DNA of 58,810 nt, taken from assembly GCA_025357755.1 (NCBI GenBank), contig JANXOP010000129.1, positions 1 through 58,810 on the forward strand, read 5' to 3'. The translations under genes and the position numbers were made by a program. The notes under the pieces were generated by a model that saw only the letters and a program-made list of their open reading frames with translations, had not been told where the DNA came from and did not search any database. Shown piece by piece: positions 26,735-36,356 of this stretch (position 1 is the stretch's first letter; the number at the start of each line of letters is the position of its first letter). Source of the DNA: Kofleriaceae bacterium. GTDB lineage: Bacteria > Myxococcota_A > Polyangia > Haliangiales > Haliangiaceae.

Positions 26735-27411
26735 AGTGGCTCGCGGTCGCGGGGCTCGCATCCCTGGTCGCCTGCCAGGACCCGATCGAGCCCGAGCAGT
26801 GGCAGCTCGATCAGGACCGCGCCGTCGCGGTGCGCGTGACACCTCCGCGGATCCTGGCCGGCGAGCACGCGACCGTCGACGGTCTGCTCGCGCATGGCGG
26901 GGGCCCGACGACGGTCGATGCGCCGGGGGTGGTGGTCGCCTCACCCGCGACCTCCCCGTTCGCGCTCGCGGTCAACTTCCTCTTCGATCACTACGAAGTG
27001 ATCGCGCCCGACGAAGCGGAGCTCGCCGCGGCGCGCACGCAGCTCGGCCTCGCGACCGGCGATCCGGTGCCCTTCGAGATCAGCGTGTACTTCGGCACGG
27101 TCGCGCATCCGATCATCACGCAGAAGGAGATGTGGTTCGGTGCCAGCGCCGCGAACCCGACCCTGCCACCGATCACGATCGGTGGTGCCGCACCGGGTGC
27201 GTCGCTGGTCCTGCCGCGCGACCGCGATCTCTCGCTCGTCGCGAGCGCCACCAAGGTCAGCTGGTTGACCTCGTGCGGCACGCTGCGCGATAGCCAGGAG
27301 CCCGATGCGATCCTCCGCCTCGAGGCGGCGTGCACCGGCGAGCTTGTCGTGGTGGTTCGCGATGGCGAGGGCGGTACCACATGGCAGGTCTGGCCACTCG
27401 CCACGGAATAA
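26731..27411 (+). CDS. Lipoprotein partner of TonB receptor, copy 2
   Basis: A 226-residue lipoprotein: KWLAVAGLASLVACQDP has a strong lipobox (LVAC). It is clearly paralogous to the lipoprotein at 24182-24874 (see there), with the same starting motif WQLDQDRAVAVRVTPPRI, AAARTQLGLATGDPVPFEI and final TTWQVWPLA. It contains extra Cys (SCGTL and EAACTGEL), possibly a disulfide. It is translationally coupled to the preceding barrel gene by a GTGA overlap. Together with copy 1 this gives a receptor-lipoprotein, receptor-lipoprotein tandem array. Confidence 0.75.
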   Translation: MKWLAVAGLASLVACQDPIEPEQWQLDQDRAVAVRVTPPRILAGEHATVDGLLAHGGGPTTVDAPGVVVASPATSPFALAVNFLFDHYEVIAPDEAELAAARTQLGLATGDPVPFEISVYFGTVAHPIITQKEMWFGASAANPTLPPITIGGAAPGASLVLPRDRDLSLVASATKVSWLTSCGTLRDSQEPDAILRLEAACTGELVVVVRDGEGGTTWQVWPLATE

Positions 27412-27449
27412 AGTTGCGACCCATCTCGCCACAGCCGACCATTTTTTTC

Positions 27450-28208
27450 ATGAGGACGAGTTTGGTGAGCGTAGGACTTCTTGGTGGGCTGCTCGGCGGA
27501 GTTGCCACGGCACAACCGACGGAACCGGGGCCCGGAGGTACGACCGACGTATCGCCGACCGCATCCCCACAACCCCTCCCGCCTCCACAACCACAACCGC
27601 CTCCGACCCGCGCCGACCCGACCATGGTGCCGGTGATGCACGAGGAGCGCGAGCCCGAGATGCGCGACATCCGACCGCGCGAGCTCGCCTTCGCGATCGG
27701 CCTCGGCTATGCGCGCCCACCCGGCGGCACCGTCGATCTGCAGATGCCGAACATCGCGAGCGTACGGCTGCGGCTGCCTTCGGGCATCACGTTCGAGCCC
27801 ACCGCGATCATCGGCAACTCCGCGGCGGAGACCAACACCGGCATCACCGATACGACCGAGACCGTGACCACGCTCGCTCTCGCGACGTTGATCCGGCTTC
27901 CCGTGATCCGTCATGGCCGCGTCGATTTCGAGATCCTCGGCTCGATCGGCCTCGATGTCGTCAAGGATGATCCGAGCGGCGACAACAACACCAAGACCAC
28001 GACCAGCTTCGGCATCGGTTGGGGCATCGGCATCGGCTACTGGCTGAGCCCGCACTTCCAGCTCAGCATGTCCGCGACGAACTCGATCCTCGATATCACG
28101 AGCACGAAGCAAGACACGAGCGCGACCACGAGCACGAAGGACTCGGTCACGAACTTCGCGCTCCAGTTCAGTCCGACCATGACGGTCATGCTTCACCTCT
28201 ACAACTGA
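27450..28208 (+). CDS. Outer-membrane beta-barrel protein, unknown
   Basis: A 252-residue exported protein: signal peptide RTSLVSVGLLGGLLGGVATA, a Pro/Gln-rich linker, then an amphipathic beta-rich region. Its segments include FAIGLGYARPPGG, ASVRLRLPSGITFEPTAIIG, FGIGWGIGIGYWLSPHFQLS and a final TVMLHLYN, consistent with a small outer-membrane barrel. There are no Cys or recognised motifs. The ATG at 27450 follows a T-rich run (CATTTTTTTC) that is conspicuous in this GC-rich genome. It is 38 bases behind the lipoprotein gene, so it may be the last gene of the TonB-receptor operon. Confidence 0.65.
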   Translation: MRTSLVSVGLLGGLLGGVATAQPTEPGPGGTTDVSPTASPQPLPPPQPQPPPTRADPTMVPVMHEEREPEMRDIRPRELAFAIGLGYARPPGGTVDLQMPNIASVRLRLPSGITFEPTAIIGNSAAETNTGITDTTETVTTLALATLIRLPVIRHGRVDFEILGSIGLDVVKDDPSGDNNTKTTTSFGIGWGIGIGYWLSPHFQLSMSATNSILDITSTKQDTSATTSTKDSVTNFALQFSPTMTVMLHLYN

Positions 28209-28222
28209 GGTAGAAGCGGGAG

Positions 28223-29464
28223 GTGGATCCCGCAGCCGCCGCAGCCTTGGGCACCAAGATCGTGGTGCACTACACGGCGGTCAAGCGCGATCTGCCGTGG
28301 CGGAGGTCGCGCGATCCATATGCGATCTGGGTCAGCGAGATCATGCTGCAGCAGACCCGCGTCCAGACCGTGATCCCGTACTGGGAGCGCTGGATGGCCA
28401 GATTCCCGACCGTGCGCGCGCTCGCGACGGCACCACTCGACGACGTGCTCGCAGCGTGGGCCGGCCTCGGCTACTACTCGCGCGCGCGCAACCTCAAGAA
28501 GGGCGCCGAGACGATCACGGAGAGCTTCGGTGGCGAGCTACCGCGTACCGCGAGCGAGCTGCGCGGCGTGCCCGGCATCGGCCCGTACACCGCTGGCGCG
28601 ATCGCCTCGATCGCATATGCCGAGCGCACACCGCTCGTCGATGGCAACGTGGCGCGCGTGCTCGCACGGGTCTACGGCATCACCGACGACATCAAATCGA
28701 CCGCGGGCCAGCGCGCGCTCTGGCAGCGCGCCGGCGAGCTCGTCACCGCGTTGCCCGCGGCGCTGGCTCCCGGCGATCTCAATCAAGGCTTGATGGAGCT
28801 CGGCGCCTCGCTGTGCTCGCCGACCTCGCCGAAGTGCCTGCTCTGCCCGCTCGCGAAGGAGTGCATCGCCGCGCGCGAAGGCAGGCAGGCAACGCTGCCC
28901 GTCGTCGCGGCCCGAAAAAAGCAGGCCGAGCTGCCGATCCTCGCGCGCGAGGCGCTGTGGCTCTCGAGCGAGGGCGAGCTCGTCCTCGCGCGGCGATCAC
29001 CGGGCGGGTTGTTCGGTGGCCTCTGGGAGCTCCCGCAAGGCGATGCGATCGAAGAGGTCGCGAGCGCACTCGGCGTCACCTGCGTCGATGACGAGCCCGT
29101 CGCGTATCACGATCAAACACTGAGTCATCGTCGATTGCGCATCCGTGTGTTCCGCGGCGCGATGCCCGCAAACCTTGTCGGCCGTCGGATTCCGGGCTAC
29201 GACGCCGTGAGTCGCGTGGCGCTGTCGAGTGTCTTGCAGCTCGGCATCGCCGCCGCGACGAACGCGATCCTGACCCGCTACGAGGACACCCCATGGCCAT
29301 CGAGCTCGATCCCCAAGCGCTCTCGCTCTTCACCGAGGGCTACGACAAGATCCTCCAAGGCCTCGCGCGCCTCGGCTACACCACCCACGACGACAACTTC
29401 AAAGACACGGCGAAGCGCGCGGCCAAAGGCTTCCACGAGCTCGTCCACGACCAGAACCAAGTAG
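28223..29464 (+). CDS. mutY: A/G-specific adenine DNA glycosylase (MutY)
   Basis: MutY removes adenine mispaired with 8-oxoguanine. The protein has the catalytic Glu region WVSEIMLQQTRVQTVIPYW, the HhH motif LRGVPGIGPYTAGAI, the catalytic Asp segment TPLVDGNVARVLARVYG and the 4Fe-4S loop CSPTSPKCLLCPLAKEC with the exact C-6-C-2-C-5-C spacing. A NUDIX-like C-terminal 8-oxoG reader follows (RRSPGGLFGGLWELPQGD). The open frame continues 57 residues beyond the expected end as a Ser/Arg/Thr-rich tail that overlaps folE by 172 bases. That tail is probably not functional sequence and may indicate a lost stop or a frameshift near 29270-29290. The GTG at 28223 is the likely start. Confidence 0.9.
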   Translation: MDPAAAAALGTKIVVHYTAVKRDLPWRRSRDPYAIWVSEIMLQQTRVQTVIPYWERWMARFPTVRALATAPLDDVLAAWAGLGYYSRARNLKKGAETITESFGGELPRTASELRGVPGIGPYTAGAIASIAYAERTPLVDGNVARVLARVYGITDDIKSTAGQRALWQRAGELVTALPAALAPGDLNQGLMELGASLCSPTSPKCLLCPLAKECIAAREGRQATLPVVAARKKQAELPILAREALWLSSEGELVLARRSPGGLFGGLWELPQGDAIEEVASALGVTCVDDEPVAYHDQTLSHRRLRIRVFRGAMPANLVGRRIPGYDAVSRVALSSVLQLGIAAATNAILTRYEDTPWPSSSIPKRSRSSPRATTRSSKASRASATPPTTTTSKTRRSARPKASTSSSTTRTK

Positions 29465-29904
29465 GCGCCGAGGTCGACGCGCTGCTCGCGAAGACGTTCC
29501 CCGCGAAGTACAGCGAGATGGTGATCTCGAAACACAACACGTGTTTCGGGATCTGCCCGCATCACCTGCTGCCGGTGATCTACCGGATCTCGCTCGCGTA
29601 CATCCCGCACGACAAGGTGCTCGGCCTCTCGAAGCTCTCGCGCCTCGCGCGCATGATCGCGCGCGGTCCGAAGCTGCAAGAAGATCTCACGCACGATCTC
29701 GCCGAGATCCTCCACACCCGTCTCGGCAGCCACGGCTCGGCGGTCTACATCGAGGGTTTGCACATGTGCATGGCGGCTCGCGGGGTCGGAGCGCACGAAG
29801 CGCGGCTGATCACGAGCGGGGTACGCGGGGTGTTCCTCGATCAAGCCACGACGCGCCAGGAATTCATCAAGCTCGTCGTCGCGCCACAGATCACCGTGGT
29901 GTAG
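29293..29904 (+). CDS. folE: GTP cyclohydrolase I
   Basis: A 203-residue FolE, making 7,8-dihydroneopterin triphosphate from GTP for folate (and perhaps queuosine) synthesis. The zinc site is visible: Cys and His in FGICPHHLLPVIYRISLAYI and the second Cys in GLHMCMAARGV. Other family features are GLSKLSRLARMIARGPKLQE (GTP-binding and oligomer contacts) and the C-terminal TRQEFIKLV. The first ~60 residues are less conserved than in E. coli FolE. It starts inside the mutY frame (172-base overlap) and its TAG overlaps the GTG of the next gene, so the three are probably co-transcribed. Confidence 0.92.
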   Translation: MAIELDPQALSLFTEGYDKILQGLARLGYTTHDDNFKDTAKRAAKGFHELVHDQNQVGAEVDALLAKTFPAKYSEMVISKHNTCFGICPHHLLPVIYRISLAYIPHDKVLGLSKLSRLARMIARGPKLQEDLTHDLAEILHTRLGSHGSAVYIEGLHMCMAARGVGAHEARLITSGVRGVFLDQATTRQEFIKLVVAPQITVV

Positions 29905-30617
29905 TGCGCTGCGCGCTGATTCATGGGTTCGCGGGTGATCCGGCGAACTGGGGTGAGGTGGTGGAGCACTGGCAGCTCCCCGAGGAGCCGCTCGCGATCG
30001 CGCTGCCCGGTCACGGCGGCGGGCCGGTGCGCGAAGGCTGGGACGCGAACCTCGCGACGATCGCGCATGCGATCGATGGGTGCGATGTGGTCGTTGGCTA
30101 TTCGCTCGGCGCACGCGTCGCGCTCGGTCTGATCGCGAACGGCCACGCCCCCTTCGGCGTGTTGATCGGCGTCAACCCGGGCATCGCGGACGCTCGACGG
30201 ATCGAGCGCCAGCACTTCGATGCAGCCTGGGCGCGGATGCTCCGTACCGAAGGGTCGCTCCACTTCTTCGAGGCGTGGGAGCAGCAGCCCTTGTTCGCGA
30301 CACAGCAACGCGTCCCTGCACTCTTGCGCGCCGAGCGGCGCGCGCGTCGCCTGCGGCTCGATGCCGAGCAACTCGCGCGGAGCCTCGAGCAGATGGGCCT
30401 CGGCGCCATGCCGGACTACGGCCCCGCGATCACTGCGCACCGCGATCGCCTCGCCCTGATCGCGGGCGCTGACGACGCGAAGTACGTCGCGATCTCGCAG
30501 GGCTTACCCGCCCGGGTGTTCGAGAGCGTGCCGGGCTCGGGTCACGATCCGACGCTCGAGCAACCGGCCCTGCTCGCCGCGGCGATCGCCCGCTCGGTCA
30601 TCACGCTGCGACGTTGA
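29904..30617 (+). CDS. Alpha/beta hydrolase, MenH-like
   Basis: A 237-residue single-domain alpha/beta hydrolase. It has the oxyanion region IHGFAGDPANWGEV, the LPGHGGG segment, the nucleophile elbow VVGYSLGARVAL (Ser), an Asp-containing IAGADDAKY segment and the late VPGSGHDPTLEQP catalytic His. The GYSLGAR elbow and PGHG are closest to MenH (menaquinone SHCHC synthase) among families I know, but no other men genes are in view. The GTG start overlaps the folE TAG by one base. The 3' end overlaps the convergent thioesterase gene by 17 bases. Confidence 0.75.
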   Translation: MRCALIHGFAGDPANWGEVVEHWQLPEEPLAIALPGHGGGPVREGWDANLATIAHAIDGCDVVVGYSLGARVALGLIANGHAPFGVLIGVNPGIADARRIERQHFDAAWARMLRTEGSLHFFEAWEQQPLFATQQRVPALLRAERRARRLRLDAEQLARSLEQMGLGAMPDYGPAITAHRDRLALIAGADDAKYVAISQGLPARVFESVPGSGHDPTLEQPALLAAAIARSVITLRR

Positions 30618-31005
30618 ACAACACGCGCAGCTGCTCGGGGATCCGGATCGGGCGCTGCGACACGAGATCCATGAACGCCCACGTGGTCTGCGCGCGCAAC
30701 ACGATCTGGTCGCCACGAAGCACCTCGGTCATGCGCGTGCACGAGGCCGCGCGCCAGGTCGGAACCCAGGTCTCGGCACGGATCTCGTCGCCGAGCTTCA
30801 CCGGCGCGAGGTAATCGAGCTCGTGGCGCCGCACCACGAACGCGGCGCCGAGCTCGAGGTACTTCGGCGTATCCCAGCCGAGGTGGGCGGAGTGCCCGGT
30901 CGCGACGTCTAGCACCCATCGCAAGTAGACCTGATTCGAGACGTGCTCGAGCTCGTCGATGTCCGCCGCGGTGACCTGGATCGGAAGCGTGAAGCGCACC
31001 GCCAC
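30601..31005 (-). CDS. Acyl-CoA thioesterase, 4HBT hot-dog fold
   Basis: A 134-residue hot-dog thioesterase: FTLPIQVTAADIDELEHVSN then QVYLRWVLDVATGHSAHLGW (the catalytic-Asp-type region and long helix of the 4HBT/YbgC family), AAFVVRRHELDYLAPVKLGD and a C-terminal ARTTWAFMDL-like segment (AQTTWAFMDLVSQRPIRIPE). Such enzymes hydrolyse acyl-CoA or acyl-ACP; the chain specificity is unknown. The start is GTG 31005 (V-A-V-R-F); a second GTG two codons on is possible. It is 17 bases from the divergent HEAT-repeat gene. Confidence 0.8.
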   Translation of the reverse strand: MAVRFTLPIQVTAADIDELEHVSNQVYLRWVLDVATGHSAHLGWDTPKYLELGAAFVVRRHELDYLAPVKLGDEIRAETWVPTWRAASCTRMTEVLRGDQIVLRAQTTWAFMDLVSQRPIRIPEQLRVLFNVAA

Positions 31006-31022
31006 GATGATATCGTCGGAGC

Positions 31023-33764
31023 ATGGGGGATGACAGCGCGCGCACGCTGCGATCGAAGCTCGAGGCCGGGGCAGCTTCACCTGGCGATGCGGTAGGCATC
31101 CTCGCGATCGCTGCTCTCGAAGCACCGACGCGCGCCGCTCGGCTCGCCGCGTGCGAGCTCCTCGGCGACCTCGCCGGACGCGCGCTCGGGGCCGAGTGGG
31201 AGGTCGCGGAGCGCGCCGCGTTCGCGTTGCTCGAGGCGGTGCGCGTCGCCGATACGGCCGCAGATCGCCGGGGCGTGATCCAGGCGATGGGCCGCGGGTT
31301 TCGTAACCTGTGGCTGCTGCCGTTCGTCCATCGCCGGCTCTCCGATCGCGACGAGACGATCGCGGCGGCCGCGCTCGATGCCGCGGGCGGGCTCGGCTTT
31401 CCGGCGCTCGAAGAGGCGGTCGCCGCGTTCGTCGGCGAAGGCGTGGCACCGCGACTCCGGTGCGCTGCGGTGGGTGCGCTCGGCCGCATGGGCGCGGCGA
31501 GCGCCGTCGATCGGCTCGTCGCGGTCGCGCTGCGTGATCTCGACGAAGCAGAAGCGGCGCTCGCCGCGCTCACCGAGATTCGCTCGCCCGCAGCGCGCGA
31601 CGCGGTGCTCGAGGTCCTCGCCGGTGATCTCGAGCCCGAGGTCCAGATCGCCGCGGTGCGGTACCTCGCGGAGCTCGGCGCGCTCGAAGTGTTGCCGGTG
31701 CTGCGCCGGCTCGCACGCTCGGACGTCGCGGAGATCCGGATCGCAGCGAGTACGGCCTCTCGCGCGTTGAAGGCCGAGCGCGATCGCGATCCCGCCGAGC
31801 GCTTCCTCGTCGCCTTGAGCGAGCCGGATCGCGCGGTTCGTGCCCAGCTCGCGCGGCGGTTGCGAACATTGCCCGTCGCGAGCGTGCTCGAACAAGCCGA
31901 GGTGCTGCTGAGCGACGACGCGGTGGGCGTGATCCAGATCCTCGGCGAGGTCCGCGAGCCGGAGATCACGAAGTACTTGCTCGCGGTCGCCGCGCGCGAA
32001 GAGCTCTCGGCAGAGGTTCGCGCGCGCGCGATCGGCGCGATCGAAGCGGATCAAGGCTGGGAGCGCGACGAGCTCGCGAAGCTCGCGCTCGGTCGCGCAG
32101 ACGAGCAGATCCGCGCCTCGGCCGTGCAAGCGATGGGTGCGTTCGCGACCGCGAGCGAGCTGATCGAACGGGTCGGCAGCCTCGCGACCACGGACTCGGC
32201 CCTCGTGCGCGGCGCGCTCTTGTGGGCGCTCCAGATCGCGCGCCGGCCTGCGGATCGCGGTGATGCCGCCGCGCTTGCCGCGCTCGTCGAACCCATGCTC
32301 GCCGATCGCGATCCGGCGGTGCGTCGCCGGGCCACATACGTGACCGGCAACCTCGGCCTCGAAAAGCTCGCACCCGTGATCGCCGAGGCTCTCTCCGCCG
32401 ACGAAGCGCCCGAGCTCCGGCTCGCGGGCTACGTCGCGCTCGGCGAGCTCGCCATGCCCGGTGGGGTGATCACCGAGGTCGTCGCGGCGATCCGGCGTGA
32501 GGCCGATCCGCGCGTGCTTGGCGCTGCCTCGAATGCCCTGATCGCGAGCTCGCCCGATCCGAAATCGCTCGCGGCGCTCGCCAGCAAGGCGGCTCAGTTG
32601 CTGACCGCACCGGAAGCGCGGGCACGTGAAGCCGGTGCCGAGATCGCGGGCCTGCTCGACGGTGCAGTCCCGGCAGCGCAGCTCGTTCCGCTCGCGAACG
32701 ATCCCGCCGCGGCCGTGCGCGGCGCAGCGGTGTGGGCGCTCGGCAAGCTCGCGGATCCATCGACCGAGGCCGCCCTGCTCGCCGCATTTCGCGATGCCGA
32801 TGCGAGCGTGCACGAACGGGCGGCGGCCGGCCTGTTGCGGCTCGCCACACCGGATGCGCTCGCACAGGCGATCGCGTTCGTCGCCAGTGATGGAGATCCG
32901 ACCACGCGCGCGGTGATCGCGAGTGCGATCCATATACCGCCCGCGCATGCCGAGCGGCTCTCCGCGGTGATCGACGACGCCCTCGCGAACGTCGAGGCCG
33001 ACGACGATGCATTCGAGGCGCTCGTCCACCTCAAGCTCTCGTGTTTCGGGCACGCGACGACGGCGCCCGCGATCGATGTCGATGCCGAGATCATCGCCGT
33101 GTTCCCGAGCTTCGCGCAGCTCACCAAGCTCGCCGGATTCGCCACGCTCGTGCGTTCGTTGCGTACCGCCGAATCGCTCTTCCACACCACGGCGTCACAG
33201 CAGGACTCCGATCTCTCGCCCCCGATCACGCTGTGGATGAAGGTGCTCGAGAACTACGTCCACGCGTGGCTCGGCCCGCGCCTCGCCACGTTGCAGCGCG
33301 ATCCGGCCTCGCTCTACGACTACGTCGATCAGGTGATCGGCGGCAACTGGGGCGGGTTCGCGCGCTGGATCGAACCGAAGTGGAAGGACCCGGCCGAAGT
33401 GGGTGGCACCAAGGTCGAGATTCCGCTGCGCGCGATTCCGAACGCAGTGCGCGAGCTCCAGGAACATCGACGCAAGCGACTCGATTCGCCACTCTCGGTC
33501 ACCGAGTGGGCACGCATGCTCGTGCTGTTCGCGGTCGATCATCCGCAGAGTGGCTTTCGCAACCTGTTCAAGGTCTCGGTCTCCTCCGAGAACCCGTCCG
33601 TCAAGATGACCAGCGAGCGCACGATCTCGCTCGCACATCGGCTGCACACGCTCGCGGCGGTCCGCAACCTCGTCACTCACCGCGCGAGTGCGGGCGCGGC
33701 GACGCTCGCGGCATTTCGGCGTGGCTACTACAGCGCGTTCGAAGATCTCGTCGCGCTCGCGTAG
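31023..33764 (+). CDS. HEAT-repeat protein with C-terminal HEPN-like domain
   Basis: A 913-residue protein. Residues about 20-640 are a long array of HEAT-like helical pairs (for example PRLRCAAVGALGRMGAASAV, EVQIAAVRYLAELGALEVLP and AAVRGAAVWALGKLADPSTE). The last ~250 residues are a different helical domain ending AVRNLVTHRASAG. RNLVTH (R881, H886) fits the Rx4-6H signature of HEPN RNases / HEPN-like domains. HEPN domains are common in toxin, abortive-infection and RNA-processing systems. Here it could equally be a non-catalytic helical domain, because the rest of a HEPN fold was not verified. No partner MNT-type gene is adjacent. Confidence 0.75.
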   Translation: MGDDSARTLRSKLEAGAASPGDAVGILAIAALEAPTRAARLAACELLGDLAGRALGAEWEVAERAAFALLEAVRVADTAADRRGVIQAMGRGFRNLWLLPFVHRRLSDRDETIAAAALDAAGGLGFPALEEAVAAFVGEGVAPRLRCAAVGALGRMGAASAVDRLVAVALRDLDEAEAALAALTEIRSPAARDAVLEVLAGDLEPEVQIAAVRYLAELGALEVLPVLRRLARSDVAEIRIAASTASRALKAERDRDPAERFLVALSEPDRAVRAQLARRLRTLPVASVLEQAEVLLSDDAVGVIQILGEVREPEITKYLLAVAAREELSAEVRARAIGAIEADQGWERDELAKLALGRADEQIRASAVQAMGAFATASELIERVGSLATTDSALVRGALLWALQIARRPADRGDAAALAALVEPMLADRDPAVRRRATYVTGNLGLEKLAPVIAEALSADEAPELRLAGYVALGELAMPGGVITEVVAAIRREADPRVLGAASNALIASSPDPKSLAALASKAAQLLTAPEARAREAGAEIAGLLDGAVPAAQLVPLANDPAAAVRGAAVWALGKLADPSTEAALLAAFRDADASVHERAAAGLLRLATPDALAQAIAFVASDGDPTTRAVIASAIHIPPAHAERLSAVIDDALANVEADDDAFEALVHLKLSCFGHATTAPAIDVDAEIIAVFPSFAQLTKLAGFATLVRSLRTAESLFHTTASQQDSDLSPPITLWMKVLENYVHAWLGPRLATLQRDPASLYDYVDQVIGGNWGGFARWIEPKWKDPAEVGGTKVEIPLRAIPNAVRELQEHRRKRLDSPLSVTEWARMLVLFAVDHPQSGFRNLFKVSVSSENPSVKMTSERTISLAHRLHTLAAVRNLVTHRASAGAATLAAFRRGYYSAFEDLVALA

Positions 33765-33771
33765 CTGGGAG

Positions 33772-34476
33772 TTACTGGTGGCCGCTCTCGTGCGACTCGA
33801 AGACGTTCGTCATCATCTTCTCGCGGAAGTCACTCATCGCGTCGTCGAACGTATCGAGCGCGAGCCCGCCGTCGCCGGTGTGCGCGAGCTGATGAAAATC
33901 GAGAGACTGCAGCGCCTGGTCGATCCGCACCGTGACGGTGAGCGCGGTGGCCTGGCCCGGATCGAGCGTCGCGCTCGTGTCTAGGCTGATCGCGAGCGGC
34001 GAGCGATCGTGGATCGCGAACGCCGTCGCGACGTTGTCGAGCTTCACCGAGCCGCCGATCTCCCAGGAGTAGTCGGCGAGGTTGCCATCGGCGAGCAAGA
34101 TGATGCGCGAGTACAAGCCCGTCGGCGCATCGGCAAAGCCGACCGCGTCGGGAGTCACGCCTTGCGACCATCCGAGCTGGATCGCATCGACCGAGGTGCG
34201 CGTATCACCTGGACCGGCATCACCGATCACGCGCAGGTTCGCGACGCGAAACAACAACCTCGAGATCGTGACGTTGCTACCAGCGTCGCCTGGAATCGCG
34301 AGCGGCTCCGTCGCCCAGCGCACCGACAGCGCGGGCGTTGTCGTATTCGAACCATCGCCCGTCGCGACTGGCGCGTCCGGTCCCGCAGAGCTCGGACTAC
34401 TGCCGCAGCCCGTTGCGACAAGGCACGCGAGCCACCCTCTGACGAGGAAATGACTCACGCGGACCGCACCCTGCAT
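33772..34476 (-). CDS. Putative lipoprotein, DUF4382-like
   Basis: A 234-residue lipoprotein: signal VRGWLACLVATGCGSSPSS with a VATGC lipobox. After a short Ser/Pro linker it is a beta-rich domain (VTISRLLFRVANLRVIGDAG, then GLYSRIILLADGNLADYSWE, then LTVTVRIDQALQSLDF) resembling DUF4382-type surface proteins. It ends in a His-rich SHESGHQ. Its ATG is 76 bases from the divergent FHA-sigma54 regulator start. No function is known. Confidence 0.65.
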   Translation of the reverse strand: MQGAVRVSHFLVRGWLACLVATGCGSSPSSAGPDAPVATGDGSNTTTPALSVRWATEPLAIPGDAGSNVTISRLLFRVANLRVIGDAGPGDTRTSVDAIQLGWSQGVTPDAVGFADAPTGLYSRIILLADGNLADYSWEIGGSVKLDNVATAFAIHDRSPLAISLDTSATLDPGQATALTVTVRIDQALQSLDFHQLAHTGDGGLALDTFDDAMSDFREKMMTNVFESHESGHQ

Positions 34477-34551
34477 GCAGACTCATCGTGCAATGAGGGG
34501 ACCATCCAGAACAACCTCGAAGATCCTGAAATCCCGCCCGCGAGCGCTACG

Positions 34552-36309
<1,758 letters not shown>

Positions 36310-36321
36310 CCCGATTCCGGC

Positions 36322-36341
36322 CGTCTAGCGTTCGTCTAGCG
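36322..36341 (+). repeat. Arm-type direct repeat just inside the left end
   Basis: CGTCTAGCG occurs twice 11 bp apart (CGTCTAGCGTTCGTCTAGCG). A close counterpart, ATCTAGCGCTCGTCTAG, is at 47144-47160 just inside the right end of element 1. This fits arm-type binding sites of the integrase or its accessory protein; it is inferred from position and repetition. Confidence 0.5.
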
Positions 36342-36356
36342 TGGCTCAGACCGCCG

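Noticed and set aside
24905..26944. A 679-codon open frame antisense to the second receptor
   Set aside because: Same codon-bias shadow; no domain or signal on this strand.
31077..33185. A 702-codon open frame antisense to the HEAT-repeat gene
   Set aside because: It has basic low-complexity composition, while the sense frame has regular HEAT repeats.
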